A DNA stretch of 64,000 bases from Pantoea eucrina (lineage in GTDB: Bacteria; Pseudomonadota; Gammaproteobacteria; Enterobacterales; Enterobacteriaceae), in assembly GCF_001691555.1 (NCBI RefSeq), contig NZ_MAYN01000007.1:315511-379510 (forward strand), written 5' to 3'. The notes under the pieces are model-generated. The model saw only the letters and a program-made list of their open reading frames with translations, ran no database searches and was not told the origin of the DNA. Below are positions 29,423 through 39,326 of this stretch, in pieces. Position 1 is the stretch's first letter; every line of letters starts with the position of its first letter. Position numbers and translations under genes: made by a program.

Positions 29423-31266
29423 GCGATATCACTACGCTATTAAAGCAGGCAACAGAGCTGCGGCTGCTGCGCTCGCTGGATGTGCAGTTTGCTCAGCTGA
29501 TAGCCACCAGTGATGAGCCCGCCCGTTTGCTGGCTGCTGCCTGTCTCAGCGCTGAAGCCGGAGAAGGGCATGTCTGTCTGCCGCTGGCCCATCTGAACCG
29601 CGAGCAGCTGTTTCGCGGTCGTCATCCCGAACTGGCGCAGGCGATCTGGCAGGCCGCCGGCGAGCCGCACGACTGGCACAGCGTGCTGGCGGGCTGGGAT
29701 GCGGTCAGCACCCACGATCGCGCCGCGCCTGTTGTGCTGAGCGACGAGCGGCTCTATCTGCATCGCTTATGGCATCATGAGGGTGACGTAGCGCGCTTTT
29801 TCCACCCTCAGGCTGCGCCGCAGCTGTTTGCACCGGAACAGGTACGCCGCGTGCTGGATGCGCTGTTTGGCACCGCGCCGGATGACTGGCAGAAGATTGC
29901 CGCTGCCGTCGCATTGACACAGAAAACCGCAGTGATTTCCGGCGGGCCGGGCACCGGCAAAACCACGACCGTGGCAAAACTGCTGGCGGCCCTGATTCGG
30001 CTGAGTGACGGCGCGCTGCGTATTCAGCTGGCCGCGCCAACCGGCAAAGCGGCGGCCCGCCTGACGGAATCACTGGGGAAAGCGCTGCAGCAGCTGGCGG
30101 TCAGCGAGGAGGAGCGTCAGCGCTTTCCGGAAGAGGCCACCACGCTGCATCGCCTGCTGGGCGCACAGCCGGAAACGCAGCGCCTGCGCTATCATGCCGG
30201 TAATCCGCTGCATCTCGATGTGCTGGTGGTGGATGAAGCCTCGATGGTAGATCTCGGCATGATGGCCAGTCTGATCGCTGCGCTGCCGTCACAGGCGCGG
30301 GTTATTTTTCTCGGCGATCGCGACCAGCTCGCCTCTGTAGAGGCGGGCGCGGTACTGGGCGATATCTGCCGCTGTGCAGAGGCGGGCTACAGTCCGGTCC
30401 GGGCCACACAGCTGACGCTGATGACCGGCTGTGAGATTGACGGCAGTAATGAAACCGACGCGCCAGCGGTGCGCGATGCCATCTGTCTGCTGCGTAAAAG
30501 TTACCGTTTTGACGCCAGATCCGGCATCGGCCAGCTGGCGGCAGCGGTTAACGCCGGCGATGCGCAGGCGGTGGAACGCGCCTTTCAGGGCAACTTCAGC
30601 GATATCGCACGTGCGCCACTGAACAGCGGTGAGGCGTATCAGCGTATGCTGAATGAGATTGCTGCAGGTTACCGGGACTTTCTGCAGCAAGTGGCTGAGG
30701 AGGCTGCCCCGGCTGATATCCTCGCCTCTTTCGGGCGCTATCAGCTGCTGTGCGCACTGCGCGAAGGGCCGTTTGGCGTGGAAGGACTTAACCAGCGCAT
30801 CGAGCAGAAGCTGATGCAGCTGCAGCTGATCCGTCGTCCTGCAGGCGGCAGCCGCTGGTATCCCGGACGGCCGGTCATGGTCACGCGCAATGACAGCGCG
30901 CTGGGGCTGTTCAACGGCGATATCGGTATTACGCTGACAGACGAGGAGGGCGTGCTGAAAGTCTTCTTTCCGCTGCCGGACGGCACAATTAAAGCAGTAC
31001 AGCCGAGCCGCCTGCCGGCGCACGATACCGCCTGGGCAATGACGGTGCACAAGTCACAAGGTTCGGAGTTTGAGCACACTGCACTGGTGATGCCGGCTCA
31101 GTTTTTACCGGTGCTGACGCGGGAGTTGATTTATACCGCGATTACGCGTGCCCGCAGACAGCTGACGCTCTACAGCGATGAAAACATCTTCCGTCGCGCG
31201 GTCCAGCTGCGCACGCAGCGCCGCAGCGGCCTGCTGTCACGGCTTGGCGCGACGTCTGACGCGTAA
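29419..31266 (+). CDS. recD: Exodeoxyribonuclease V subunit alpha, RecD
   Basis: A 615-residue 5'-3' SF1B helicase, the fast motor of RecBCD. Walker A is [11 protein letters not shown] with Lys181, motif II is VVDEASMVD, and the C-terminal UvrD-like motif is [11 protein letters not shown]. It is a few residues longer than E. coli RecD (608). Last gene of the recC-ptrA-recB-recD run; a repeat region begins 25 bases later. Confidence 0.97.
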   Translation: MSDITTLLKQATELRLLRSLDVQFAQLIATSDEPARLLAAACLSAEAGEGHVCLPLAHLNREQLFRGRHPELAQAIWQAAGEPHDWHSVLAGWDAVSTHDRAAPVVLSDERLYLHRLWHHEGDVARFFHPQAAPQLFAPEQVRRVLDALFGTAPDDWQKIAAAVALTQKTAVISGGPGTGKTTTVAKLLAALIRLSDGALRIQLAAPTGKAAARLTESLGKALQQLAVSEEERQRFPEEATTLHRLLGAQPETQRLRYHAGNPLHLDVLVVDEASMVDLGMMASLIAALPSQARVIFLGDRDQLASVEAGAVLGDICRCAEAGYSPVRATQLTLMTGCEIDGSNETDAPAVRDAICLLRKSYRFDARSGIGQLAAAVNAGDAQAVERAFQGNFSDIARAPLNSGEAYQRMLNEIAAGYRDFLQQVAEEAAPADILASFGRYQLLCALREGPFGVEGLNQRIEQKLMQLQLIRRPAGGSRWYPGRPVMVTRNDSALGLFNGDIGITLTDEEGVLKVFFPLPDGTIKAVQPSRLPAHDTAWAMTVHKSQGSEFEHTALVMPAQFLPVLTRELIYTAITRARRQLTLYSDENIFRRAVQLRTQRRSGLLSRLGATSDA

Positions 31267-31291
31267 AGCCCCGGTATAGAATAATGTGGCA

Positions 31292-31444
31292 AGGGCGCCA
31301 TAAATGGCGCCTCTGCCGGATGCTGTAGGGGCCGCATTAATGCGGCCCTGGGGGATAACGTAGTCAGGAATTTCATGCGTGGCCAGGGCGCCACAAATGG
31401 CGCCTCTGCCGGATGTTGTAGGGGCCGCATTAATGCGGCCCTGG
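31292..31444. repeat. Two copies of a 60-bp hairpin-repeat unit, 93 bases apart
   Basis: Copies at 31292-31351 and 31385-31444 share GGGCGCCA(T/C)AAATGGCGCC, a CTCTGCCGGATG(C/T)T linker, then GTAGG and GGGCCGCATTAATGCGGCCC. They belong to the palindrome family at 9423 and 41874. They fill the gap between the converging recD and argA. Confidence 0.93.
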
Positions 31445-31455
31445 AATATCGTGGC

Positions 31456-32784
31456 TTATTTTAAATCTGCCATCAGCACTTTTGAGCGACGCTGATAGTT
31501 ATACATCTGCTGCTTGCTCTCTGGCAGCGACTCGATATCTACTGGCGTAAAGCCCCGCTCCTGGAACCAGTGAATGCTGCGGGTAGTGAGCACAAACAGC
31601 TTTTTCAGCCCCATCTGCCGCGCCTGTAGCGCCACGCGATCCAGCAGCAGCTCGCCGCGCGATGAGCTGCGATAGTCGGGATGCACGGCCACACACGCCA
31701 TTTCGCCAATCTGCTCATCCGGGAACGGGTAGAGCGCGGCACAGGCGATAGTCATATTATCGCGCTGGATGATCGTAAACTTATCGATCTCCATTTCCAG
31801 CTGTTCACGCGAGCGCCGTACCAGAATACCCTGCTGCTCCAGCGGGCGAATCAGCTCCAGAATACCCCCAATATCGTTGATATTGGCGCGGCGGATCTGC
31901 TCAGCAGATTCCATAACAATCTGCGTACCGATACCGTCACGTGAGAAGAGTTCCTGCAGCAGTGCGCCATCCTCCTGATAGCTGATCAGATGGCTGCGGC
32001 GCACGCCGCTGCGGCACGCTTTAACCGCGCCGCGCAGAAAGCGCACCGTACCGGACAGGAAATCACCGTCGCTCTCCATCTCATCAATGCGCGCCTGCGC
32101 ATCGCCAGGAAACAGCTCTGAAATAATGGTGCCGGCGCGATCGGTCACGCCCTGCTCGGAGCAGAAGCCAATCATCTTCTCTGCCTTGAGCTTGATAGCG
32201 AGCTGCGTGGCAACCTCTTCTGAGGTGAGGTTAAAGCTTTCGCCGGTCACAGAGACTGCGACCGGACCCAGCAGCACAATCGCGTTATTATCCAGCTGAC
32301 GATGAATCGCCTCTTCATCAATACGGCGAATGCGTCCGCTGTGGCAGTAGTCAACGCCATCATCCACGCCCAGCGGCTGGGCGATGATAAAGTTACCGCT
32401 GACCACATTAATATGCGCACCCTGCAGCGGGGTGTTGTTAAGGCTCATCGACAGGCGTGCGGTGATATCAAGCTGCAGACGACCCGCCGCCTGCTTTACC
32501 AGCTCCAGCGATTGCGCATCGGTTACGCGGGTATGCTTGTGATACACCGGCTCCAGCTGCTGCTGCGCCATACTGGCGTCAATCTGCGGACGTGCGCCAT
32601 AGACCACCACCAGACGGATGCCCAGGCTATGCAGCAGGCCAATATCGTTAACGATGCTGGAGAAGTTTTCATGCTCAATGGCTTCGCCGCCCAGCATGAT
32701 GACAAACGTCTTGTCGCGATGGGCATTAATATAGGGAACGGTATGGCGAAAACCCTGAACCAGCTCGGTACTGCGTTCCTTCAC
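31456..32784 (-). CDS. argA: Amino-acid N-acetyltransferase ArgA (N-acetylglutamate synthase)
   Basis: A 442-residue enzyme that acetylates glutamate, the first step of arginine synthesis. An N-terminal amino-acid-kinase-like domain (about 1-280, [19 protein letters not shown]), the site of arginine feedback in this type, precedes a C-terminal GNAT acetyltransferase domain (about 295-440, with [17 protein letters not shown]). The GTG start at 32784 follows GAGGG and aligns with the E. coli N-terminus. Two ARG boxes lie directly upstream, so ArgR with arginine should repress it. Confidence 0.96.
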   Translation of the reverse strand: MKERSTELVQGFRHTVPYINAHRDKTFVIMLGGEAIEHENFSSIVNDIGLLHSLGIRLVVVYGARPQIDASMAQQQLEPVYHKHTRVTDAQSLELVKQAAGRLQLDITARLSMSLNNTPLQGAHINVVSGNFIIAQPLGVDDGVDYCHSGRIRRIDEEAIHRQLDNNAIVLLGPVAVSVTGESFNLTSEEVATQLAIKLKAEKMIGFCSEQGVTDRAGTIISELFPGDAQARIDEMESDGDFLSGTVRFLRGAVKACRSGVRRSHLISYQEDGALLQELFSRDGIGTQIVMESAEQIRRANINDIGGILELIRPLEQQGILVRRSREQLEMEIDKFTIIQRDNMTIACAALYPFPDEQIGEMACVAVHPDYRSSSRGELLLDRVALQARQMGLKKLFVLTTRSIHWFQERGFTPVDIESLPESKQQMYNYQRRSKVLMADLK

Positions 32785-32795
32785 GGTGCACCCTC

Positions 32796-32834
32796 TGTGA
32801 ATGGTTATTCGTAATTATTGTATTTTTATTCTGT
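32796..32834. promoter_or_regulatory. argA: Paired ARG boxes (ArgR operator) of argA
   Basis: Two 18-bp boxes at 32796-32813 and 32817-32834, separated by 3 bp, the canonical ArgR arrangement. The first has TGAAT-GGTT-ATTC, the second TGTAT-TTTT-ATTC. They start 12 bases upstream of the argA GTG. The match to the ARG consensus was judged by eye. Confidence 0.8.
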
Positions 32835-33016
32835 TTTGCGCCGTATTGCAAGCGTTGCGCCTGACGTTACTTTACGATTTTTCAGATGCATCCGGTGATA
32901 ACAGCCTGCATTATCTGGCTTTTCCGACGAGACAAGCGTTGCCAGATTGGATAAAGTTTTCGCTTTCTGAGCGTCAGTTGACGCGGATTTATCCATAACA
33001 CAGTAGCTGGAGTGGC

Positions 33017-34252
33017 ATGTCCCAGGCTTTTTCCCGAAGACGATTATTACAGGGTGCGGGTGCGCTATGGCTCCTTAGCGTAACGCGTACCGGGCTGGCA
33101 GCGAGTCAGCACATTGTTGCAGTACGCATCTGGCCTTCATCAACGTACTCCCGCGTCACGCTGGAGTCGAATATCCCGCTGCACTACAAGCAGTTTGCGT
33201 TGAGTAACCCTGAACGTCTGGTCATTGATATCAAAAACCTGCATATCAATCCGACGCTGAAAGGCATCAATAAACTGGTGCGCACCGACGATCCCTTTAT
33301 CAAAACGGCACGGGTCGGGCAGTTTGATCCGCATACGGTGCGAATTGTGCTGGAGCTGAAACGTCACGTTGCACCAAAGACCTTTACCCTCGCGCCTGTG
33401 GCCGGCATTAAAAACCGGCTGGTGGTGGATCTCTATCCAAGCCAGGCATCGCACGCCGACGATCCGCTGCTGGCGCTGCTGAATGATTACAACAAAGGCG
33501 ATCTGGAGCGCGATCAGCCCGTGCAGGCGCCGTTGCCGGGCAAGGCGGGGCGCGATCGCCCGATTATCATCATGATCGATCCCGGTCACGGTGGCGAGGA
33601 TCCCGGCGCACACGGTAAATATAAAACGCGTGAAAAGGATATTGTGCTGAAAATTGGTCGCTATCTGCGGGCACTGATTGATAAAGAGCACAATATGAAA
33701 GCCTACATGACGCGGAATGAAGATGTGTTCATTCCGCTGCGCGTGCGGGTAGCAAAAGCGCGTAAGCAGCGTGCCGATCTGTTTGTTTCAATTCATGCCG
33801 ATGCGTTTACCAGCCGGGCAGCGCGTGGCTCTTCGGTCTTTGCGCTCTCCACCCGCGGCGCCACCTCTGCAGCAGCCCGTTTCCTGGCACAGACGCAGAA
33901 CGAAGCCGATCTGATTGGCGGTGTCAGCATGAGCGGCGATCGCTATCTCGACCACACAATGTTTGACATGGTGCAGCGTCAGACCATCAGCGACAGCCTG
34001 AAGTTTGGCAAAGAGGTACTGACGCGCATGGGACGCATCAACCATCTGCATAAGCGTACGGTTGATCAGGCGGGTTTTGCCGTGCTGAAAGCGCCTGATA
34101 TTCCGTCAATTCTGGTTGAGACGGCGTTTATCAGTAATGTGGAGGAGGAGCGCAAGCTGCGAACCGCACGCTATCAGCATCAGGTGGCGGAAGCGATTTT
34201 TCACGGTATCAAAGCCTATTTTGACAAAGGCGGCGTGCTGGCAAAGCGTTGA
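33017..34252 (+). CDS. amiC: N-acetylmuramoyl-L-alanine amidase AmiC
   Basis: A 411-residue periplasmic amidase that splits septal peptidoglycan for daughter-cell separation. A twin-arginine signal ([17 protein letters not shown], residues 6-22) directs Tat export. An AMIN domain (about 35-140) targets it to the septum, and the Amidase_3 catalytic domain (about 185-405) has zinc-ligand motifs [25 protein letters not shown] and [10 protein letters not shown]. Length is close to E. coli AmiC (417). EnvC/NlpD-type activation is expected from the family. A terminator follows. Confidence 0.97.
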   Translation: MSQAFSRRRLLQGAGALWLLSVTRTGLAASQHIVAVRIWPSSTYSRVTLESNIPLHYKQFALSNPERLVIDIKNLHINPTLKGINKLVRTDDPFIKTARVGQFDPHTVRIVLELKRHVAPKTFTLAPVAGIKNRLVVDLYPSQASHADDPLLALLNDYNKGDLERDQPVQAPLPGKAGRDRPIIIMIDPGHGGEDPGAHGKYKTREKDIVLKIGRYLRALIDKEHNMKAYMTRNEDVFIPLRVRVAKARKQRADLFVSIHADAFTSRAARGSSVFALSTRGATSAAARFLAQTQNEADLIGGVSMSGDRYLDHTMFDMVQRQTISDSLKFGKEVLTRMGRINHLHKRTVDQAGFAVLKAPDIPSILVETAFISNVEEERKLRTARYQHQVAEAIFHGIKAYFDKGGVLAKR

Positions 34253-34259
34253 GGACAGG

Positions 34260-34280
34260 GCGGCAGCGATGCCGCTTTTT
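34260..34280 (+). terminator. Intrinsic terminator after amiC
   Basis: Stem GCGGCA (34260-34265) and TGCCGC (34270-34275), loop GCGA, then five T residues. Confidence 0.8.
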
Positions 34281-34294
34281 CCGGCGGCAGAAAC

Positions 34295-34318
34295 AAAAAA
34301 ACACCCGTTAAGGTGTTT
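34295..34318 (-). terminator. Intrinsic terminator of the initiator tRNA operon
   Basis: On the minus strand: AAACACC, loop TTAACG, GGTGTTT, continuing into a T run. It lies 22 bases past the 3' end of the last tRNA gene. Confidence 0.8.
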
Positions 34319-34340
34319 TGTGTTTCTTCATCAGAAGAAG

Positions 34341-34417
<77 letters not shown>

Positions 34418-34468
34418 TCCGTCTGTCGCACTGAGCGACGTTTCACATTGTATTCTTCTTAAGACAAT

Positions 34469-34545
<77 letters not shown>

Positions 34546-34596
34546 TCCGTCTGTCGCCTGAGCGACACTTCATATTGTCTCTTCATTAAGAAGAAT

Positions 34597-34673
<77 letters not shown>

Positions 34674-34686
34674 TCCGTGGATGCGC

Positions 34687-34714
34687 ACTATACACCTGGC
34701 ACGTGGTGATGCAA
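34687..34714 (-). promoter_or_regulatory. Promoter of the initiator tRNA operon
   Basis: On the minus strand, TTGCAT (34714-34709), a 16-base spacer and TATAGT (34692-34687), followed by the GC-rich discriminator GCGCATCC. GC-rich discriminators are typical of promoters inhibited by ppGpp and DksA; relA, the ppGpp synthase, is encoded at 61727. Confidence 0.75.
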
Positions 34715-34878
34715 CCCCTTTTTGCACTAAACCAGTGAAACCCTGCAACAGTTGCTGAATAATGTCGCATCTGGATGAAAAAACATACAGATGTGAAGGT
34801 GATGGCGGGCGGCAGATTTCATTCTGACCAGGGCTTTGCTATCGTCGCCGGGCGAACAACCGACAACAAGAGAGAGTC

Positions 34879-36027
34879 ATGAACGGACACCGGGTAAAGT
34901 ATGCACTCACTGGCGCATTTCTGGCGCTATTAGCAGGTTGTAGCTCGAAGCCGACCGATCGCGGTCAGCAATATATTGATGGCAAGCTGGAGCAACCGCT
35001 CGGGCTGGTCAATGAGCCCAATGCCAAAGGGCGTCCGGTTAACGGGCAGGACTTCGGCCTGCAGGTGCAGCAGATTCAGTCCGCTTCGTCGCGCCTGTTC
35101 AGCCGTAATAATGGTACCTACAGCGCTATTCAGAACTGGCTGCTTTCAGGTGCAGATACCCGTCAGCTGCGTCAGTTCGGCCTGAATGCGTTTCAGATGG
35201 AAGGCACAGACAACTATGGCAACGTGCAGTTCACCGGTTACTACACGCCGGTAGTGGAAGCGCGCTACACCCGACAGGGTGAGTTTCAGTATCCTATTTA
35301 CCGCATGCCGCCGCGCCCGCGCGGGGCGAAACTGCCGAGCCGCGCCGGTATCTATAGCGGCGCGCTCGATGAGCGCTACGTTATCGCCTGGAGCAACTCC
35401 CTGATCGACAACTTTATGATGGATGTGCAGGGCAGCGGCTACGTCGATTTTGGTGACGGACGTCCGCTGCGCTTCTTTGGCTACGGCGGTAAAAATGGCT
35501 GGGCTTATCACAGTATCGGTAAAGAGCTGATCGATCGCGGCGAAGTTAAACGCGAAGATATGTCGATGCAGGCCATCCGGCAGTGGGCTGAGGAGCATTC
35601 ACCGCAGGAGGTGCGTGACGTACTGGAGACTAACCAGTCCTTTGTCTTCTTTAAGCCTGAAGAGTATGTGCCGGTGCGCGGCGCCAGCGCGGTACCGCTG
35701 ATTGCCAAAGCGTCGGTGGCTTCTGACCGCTCCCTGATCCCGGCGGGCACGGCGCTGCTGGCAGAAGTGCCGCAGCTGAATGCCAAAGGTAAGTTCAACG
35801 GTAAGTATGAAATGCGTCTGATGGTGGCGCTGGACGTCGGTGGCGCAATCAAAGGTCAGCACTTTGACATCTACCAGGGCGTGGGTCCGGACGCCGCACA
35901 TCTGGCTGGCTTCTATAACCACTACGGCCGCGTCTGGGTACTGAAGGCGGCTCCCGGCGCCGGGCAGCCACTGTTCAGCAATGCGCAAAACGGCAACAAC
36001 GGTTCACTGCTGCTCGGTGCAAATTGA
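34879..36027 (+). CDS. mltA: Membrane-bound lytic murein transglycosylase A
   Basis: A 382-residue outer-membrane lipoprotein that cleaves glycan strands of peptidoglycan, releasing 1,6-anhydromuropeptides. A signal peptide ends at the lipobox LLAGC (Cys21); Ser at +2 favours outer-membrane sorting. The MltA domain includes QMEGADNYGN-like QMEGTDNYGNVQFTGYYTP and a C-terminal 3D domain with the catalytic aspartate region MVALDVGGAIKGQHFDIYQG. It is longer than E. coli MltA (365) by a C-terminal tail after APGAG. It is followed by small hairpins before tcdA. Confidence 0.96.
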   Translation: MNGHRVKYALTGAFLALLAGCSSKPTDRGQQYIDGKLEQPLGLVNEPNAKGRPVNGQDFGLQVQQIQSASSRLFSRNNGTYSAIQNWLLSGADTRQLRQFGLNAFQMEGTDNYGNVQFTGYYTPVVEARYTRQGEFQYPIYRMPPRPRGAKLPSRAGIYSGALDERYVIAWSNSLIDNFMMDVQGSGYVDFGDGRPLRFFGYGGKNGWAYHSIGKELIDRGEVKREDMSMQAIRQWAEEHSPQEVRDVLETNQSFVFFKPEEYVPVRGASAVPLIAKASVASDRSLIPAGTALLAEVPQLNAKGKFNGKYEMRLMVALDVGGAIKGQHFDIYQGVGPDAAHLAGFYNHYGRVWVLKAAPGAGQPLFSNAQNGNNGSLLLGAN

Positions 36028-36068
36028 TACACTGATAGCCTGCTCTCCGCGGGAGAGTGACATTATCG

Positions 36069-36088
36069 GGTGCGCCACGCGGCGCACC
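36069..36088. other. Perfect 8-bp hairpin between mltA and tcdA
   Basis: GGTGCGCC-ACGC-GGCGCACC; a smaller CTCTCC-GC-GGGAGAG dyad precedes it. There is no T run, so it may be an RNA-stabilising or weak terminator structure. Confidence 0.5.
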
Positions 36089-36111
36089 GCATTCCGGAGT
36101 AAAGGTCAGAT

Positions 36112-36918
36112 ATGAAAGTGGTAAGCGACGCCTGGCGACAGCGCTTTGGCGGGACGGCGCGTCTTTATGGGCAGGAGGCGCTGCAGCAGTTTGCAGAGGC
36201 GCATTTCTGCGTAATTGGTATTGGCGGTGTGGGCTCCTGGGCCGCTGAGGCGCTGGCGCGTACCGGCATCGGACACATTACGCTGATCGACATGGATGAT
36301 GTCTGTATCACCAATACCAACCGGCAAATCCATGCGCAGCAGGGCAATGTCGGTCAGGCAAAAACAGAGGTCATGGCCGCGCGCATCCGCGCCATCAATC
36401 CAGAGTGCGTCGTGACCTGCATTGACGACTTTATCACGCCGCAAAACACCGCAGAACTGCTCTCTGCCGGCTTTGACTATGTGATTGATGCCATTGACAG
36501 CGTGCGGCCAAAAGCGGCGCTGATCGCCTGGTGCCGGCGCAATAAGATCCCGCTTATCACCACGGGTGGGGCAGGCGGACAGATCGATCCCACGCAAATT
36601 CAGGTCAGCGATCTGGCGAAAACTATCCAGGATCCGCTGGCGGCAAAACTGCGCGAGCGCCTGAAAAGTGACTTTGGCGTAGTAAAAAACAGCAAAGGCA
36701 AACTGGGTATCGACTGCGTATTTTCCACTGAAGCGCTGGTCTATCCGCAGCCCGACGGCAGCGTGTGCGCTTCGCGCAGCACGGCAGAAGGTCCGAAGCG
36801 TATGGATTGCGCTGCGGGCTTCGGTGCGGCAACGATGGTCACCGCCACGTTCGGGTTTATCGCCGTATCGCACGCGCTGAAAAAATTTCAGGCGCGCAGG
36901 GCGCGTCAGGCTGACTGA
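36112..36918 (+). CDS. tcdA: tRNA threonylcarbamoyladenosine dehydratase TcdA (CsdL)
   Basis: A 268-residue E1/ThiF-like enzyme that uses ATP to cyclise t6A37 of ANN-decoding tRNAs to ct6A. The nucleotide-binding motif is [19 protein letters not shown] (about residues 35-53), with the adenylation-site aspartate region [14 protein letters not shown]. Its sulfur-related partners csdE and csdA are adjacent on the other strand; the 3' ends of tcdA and csdE overlap by 13 bases. In E. coli the CsdA-CsdE pair supports TcdA. Confidence 0.96.
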   Translation: MKVVSDAWRQRFGGTARLYGQEALQQFAEAHFCVIGIGGVGSWAAEALARTGIGHITLIDMDDVCITNTNRQIHAQQGNVGQAKTEVMAARIRAINPECVVTCIDDFITPQNTAELLSAGFDYVIDAIDSVRPKAALIAWCRRNKIPLITTGGAGGQIDPTQIQVSDLAKTIQDPLAAKLRERLKSDFGVVKNSKGKLGIDCVFSTEALVYPQPDGSVCASRSTAEGPKRMDCAAGFGAATMVTATFGFIAVSHALKKFQARRARQAD

Positions 36919-37349
36919 CGCGCCGCGCGCGTTACCGCCTCTGCCAGCGCCTGCAGGCCGCTGCTGCGTGACGCGCTAAGCTGCGCACGCAGCCCCAGCG
37001 TATCAAACAGCGCCAGCGGATCCTGCGCCAGCAGCTGTGCCGGTGTTTTTCCTTCAGTGGCAGTCAGCAGCACAGCCAGCAGGCCGCGCACAATTCGTCC
37101 CTCACTGTCGCCATAAAAATGCAGCGTGCCGTCAGGCAGCTGCTGGCTGCTGAGCCAGACGCGGTTTTCGCAGCCGCTCAGCTCAATGTCCGCACATTTC
37201 AGTTCATCCGGCAGCGCCGGTAGCTGACGGCTGAGCTGAATCAGCTGCCGGTAGCGATCCTCCCACTGCTGAAAGCGGGCAAACGTGTCGGTCAGCCCTT
37301 CTGCGGTAATGGTATGACCGAAGGGATGGGGCGCGAGCAGGGTTGTCAT
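36906..37349 (-). CDS. csdE: Cysteine desulfurase sulfur acceptor CsdE
   Basis: A 147-residue SufE-like protein that takes persulfide sulfur from CsdA onto a conserved cysteine, here Cys60 in LSGCENRVW. The ATG at 37349 is chosen over a GTG 12 bases upstream because AGGTGA precedes it at good spacing and the length then equals E. coli CsdE. It starts 4 bases after the csdA stop, so the two form an operon. Confidence 0.95.
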   Translation of the reverse strand: MTTLLAPHPFGHTITAEGLTDTFARFQQWEDRYRQLIQLSRQLPALPDELKCADIELSGCENRVWLSSQQLPDGTLHFYGDSEGRIVRGLLAVLLTATEGKTPAQLLAQDPLALFDTLGLRAQLSASRSSGLQALAEAVTRAARQSA

Positions 37350-37353
37350 AAGC

Positions 37354-38559
37354 TTATTCACCTAAAAGATCCACGGCGCAGTGCATGGCGCGCACCAGCG
37401 CATCCACATCCTGCAGGTTATTGTAAGGCGCGAATGAGACGCGCAGCGTGCCGCTAACGCCCAGGGCTGCCATCAGCGGCTGCGCACAGTGCTGTCCGGC
37501 ACGCAGGGCAATTCCCTGTTCAGCCAGCAGCGTGACGATATCGCTGTGGTGGATCCCGGCAATGTCAAAGGCGAGCAGGCTGGAAGAGCCACAGCGGAAG
37601 CTGCGAAAACCGGGCAGCGCGCTCAGCTGCTCTTCGGCCAGGCAGGCGAGCTGCTGGCTCCACATCTCCGCTTTTTCCTGATGATGGTGTGACAGCCAGC
37701 TCAGCGCTGCGCTAAGACCCACCACACCCGCCACGTTGGGTGTGCCGGCTTCAAAGCGCCACGGCACAGGCTGCGGCGTAAATCCGCTGAAGTCGACCTG
37801 CGTCAGCATTTTGCCGCCGCCCTGCCACGGCTGCATCGACTCCAGCAATTCCGCTTTGCCATACAGCACGCCAATACCCATCGGACCATAGAGTTTGTGG
37901 CCGGAAAACGCATAGAAGTCAATATCCAGCGCCTGCACGTCAGGCGGGCAATGCACCACGCCCTGAGCACCATCCACCATGACCTTTGCGCCTGCCTCGT
38001 GTGCCAGCGTGATAGCCTGCGCCAGATCCGGACAGCCGCCGGTGACGTTTGACATCTGGCTTACGGCCAGCAGGCGGGTGCGCGCGTTGATCAGCCCCGG
38101 CAGCAGAGTGATATCGGGCCGGCGATCGGCGCCCAGCGGCCATTTCACCACGCTGGCACCGCTTGCCTGAGCCACCATCAGCCACGGCACCAGGTTAGCG
38201 TGATGCTCCGCCTCGCTGACGATGATTTCATCGCCCGGCTGCAGGCGCGGCGCCAGCCAGCTGTATGCCACCAGATTAATCGCTTCGGTGGTTCCGCGCG
38301 TCCAGACAATCTGCCGATCGTCAGCGGCGTGCAGCCACTGTGCGACTACGCCGCGCGCCTGTTCATACTGTGCGGTCAGTGCACGCGCCGCAGCAAACTG
38401 ACTACGGTGCACGGTGCCGGCACTGAGCGAATAGAATTGGGCGGTGGCATCAATGACCGCCTGCGGCTTGAGTGCCGTCGCAGCACTGTCGAGATAGACG
38501 CCGGCATCGTTCAGCGCAGGAAACTGCTGACGAAAGGTGCCAGGGGAGAAGATGGTCAT
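37354..38559 (-). CDS. csdA: Cysteine desulfurase CsdA
   Basis: A 401-residue pyridoxal-phosphate enzyme of the group II (SufS-like) cysteine desulfurases. The PLP lysine is Lys222 in SGHKLYGP and the persulfide-carrying cysteine is Cys358 in RAGQHCAQP, the same numbers as in E. coli CsdA. An in-frame start at 38616 adds 19 unconserved residues, so 38559 is preferred. It hands sulfur to CsdE, encoded next. Confidence 0.97.
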   Translation of the reverse strand: MTIFSPGTFRQQFPALNDAGVYLDSAATALKPQAVIDATAQFYSLSAGTVHRSQFAAARALTAQYEQARGVVAQWLHAADDRQIVWTRGTTEAINLVAYSWLAPRLQPGDEIIVSEAEHHANLVPWLMVAQASGASVVKWPLGADRRPDITLLPGLINARTRLLAVSQMSNVTGGCPDLAQAITLAHEAGAKVMVDGAQGVVHCPPDVQALDIDFYAFSGHKLYGPMGIGVLYGKAELLESMQPWQGGGKMLTQVDFSGFTPQPVPWRFEAGTPNVAGVVGLSAALSWLSHHHQEKAEMWSQQLACLAEEQLSALPGFRSFRCGSSSLLAFDIAGIHHSDIVTLLAEQGIALRAGQHCAQPLMAALGVSGTLRVSFAPYNNLQDVDALVRAMHCAVDLLGE

Positions 38560-38765
38560 ATCGGGCCCACTCCGGTGATTTAGGGCCAGCCGTAACAGCA
38601 GACTGCTGGCTGGCAAAGCTGTAAAAGCGCGTTATGCTCATTATGGCAAGGTTTGAACCGAAACCCGCATAACCCGTTCGCCATTTTCAGCTCTGGTTTC
38701 AGGCTGATAGCGTAATGTCGTGGCTGCGGGAGGTTTAATGCAATCAATCTGCAAGGAGATAGAAG

Positions 38766-38990
38766 ATGAACAAACTTACCGCAGTGCTGGCTGTCTGCAC
38801 CATGGCGTTTACCCTGGCGGCCTGTTCCAGCAACTATGTTATGCACACGAACGATGGCCGCACGATTGTCGCTGACGGCAAGCCAAAAGTTGATGATGAT
38901 ACCGGTATGATCAGCTATAAAGATGCCAATGGCAATGAGCAGCAGATTAACCGCTCCGATGTGAAAGAGATGGTTGAGATGGGGCAGTAA
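38766..38990 (+). CDS. ygdI: YgdI/YgdR-family lipoprotein YgdI
   Basis: A 74-residue lipoprotein with a lipobox at LAAC (Cys20) and the family core SNYVMHTNDGRTIV and NEQQINRSDVKEMVEM, nearly identical to E. coli YgdI (75). A paralogue of ygdR at 11161. It follows AAGGAG. Its stop is 8 bases from the end of the opposing sRNA gene gcvB, whose terminator hairpin may serve both. Function unknown. Confidence 0.94.
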   Translation: MNKLTAVLAVCTMAFTLAACSSNYVMHTNDGRTIVADGKPKVDDDTGMISYKDANGNEQQINRSDVKEMVEMGQ

Positions 38991-38998
38991 AATTGCGC

Positions 38999-39026
38999 AA
39001 AAAAAAGCACCGCAATTTGCGGTGCT
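38999..39026 (-). terminator. Rho-independent terminator of GcvB
   Basis: On the minus strand, AGCACCGC and GCGGTGCT pair around an A/T loop and run into eight T residues. The plus strand lacks a T run, so it mainly ends GcvB, though the hairpin lies just past ygdI. Confidence 0.9.
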
Positions 39027-39197
39027 ACATAAAATCACTTTGGACAGACAGGGTAAATCTGAGGAATTAAAAGTTTGATCTGCAAGTTTCAGATCAAAAA
39101 ATGCAAACACAACATCACGACCACAAGCCAAAAGCTCTCCAAAAGTCTGCGATCTCTCGCACGTTTTCAGAAAACTTTTCGTTCCGGCTCTGGAAGT
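38999..39197 (-). ncRNA. gcvB: GcvB small RNA
   Basis: About 199 nt, divergent from gcvA as in E. coli (205 nt). The 5' end, ACTTCC-AGAGCCGGAACG, matches E. coli GcvB apart from one base. Also conserved are the CTTTTGGCTT segment, the G/U-rich R1 seed (TGATGTTGTGTTTGCA, around 39102-39117), TTTACCCTGTCTGTCC and the final hairpin. R1 has one TGTTGTG-type repeat fewer than I recall for E. coli. With Hfq it represses many amino-acid and peptide transporter mRNAs and is activated by GcvA when glycine is plentiful. Confidence 0.94.
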
Positions 39198-39203
39198 GCG
39201 GCA

Positions 39204-39232
39204 ACTATAGGTATTTGCTGGAGCTTCCTCAA
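39204..39232 (-). promoter_or_regulatory. gcvB: Promoter of gcvB
   Basis: On the minus strand TTGAGG (39232-39227), 17 bases, TATAGT (39209-39204), with the RNA start 6 bases later. A strong sigma-70 match that independently supports the assigned 5' end. GcvA sites should lie in the 94 bases up to the gcvA start. Confidence 0.8.
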
Positions 39233-39326
39233 CGGACAAATTATAATGTCTCGGATTAAAAAATCTAATAGCTGACGACGTTGTATAAGTTGCAGTTTTA
39301 CACTATGAATCCACCTGTGGAAAACC

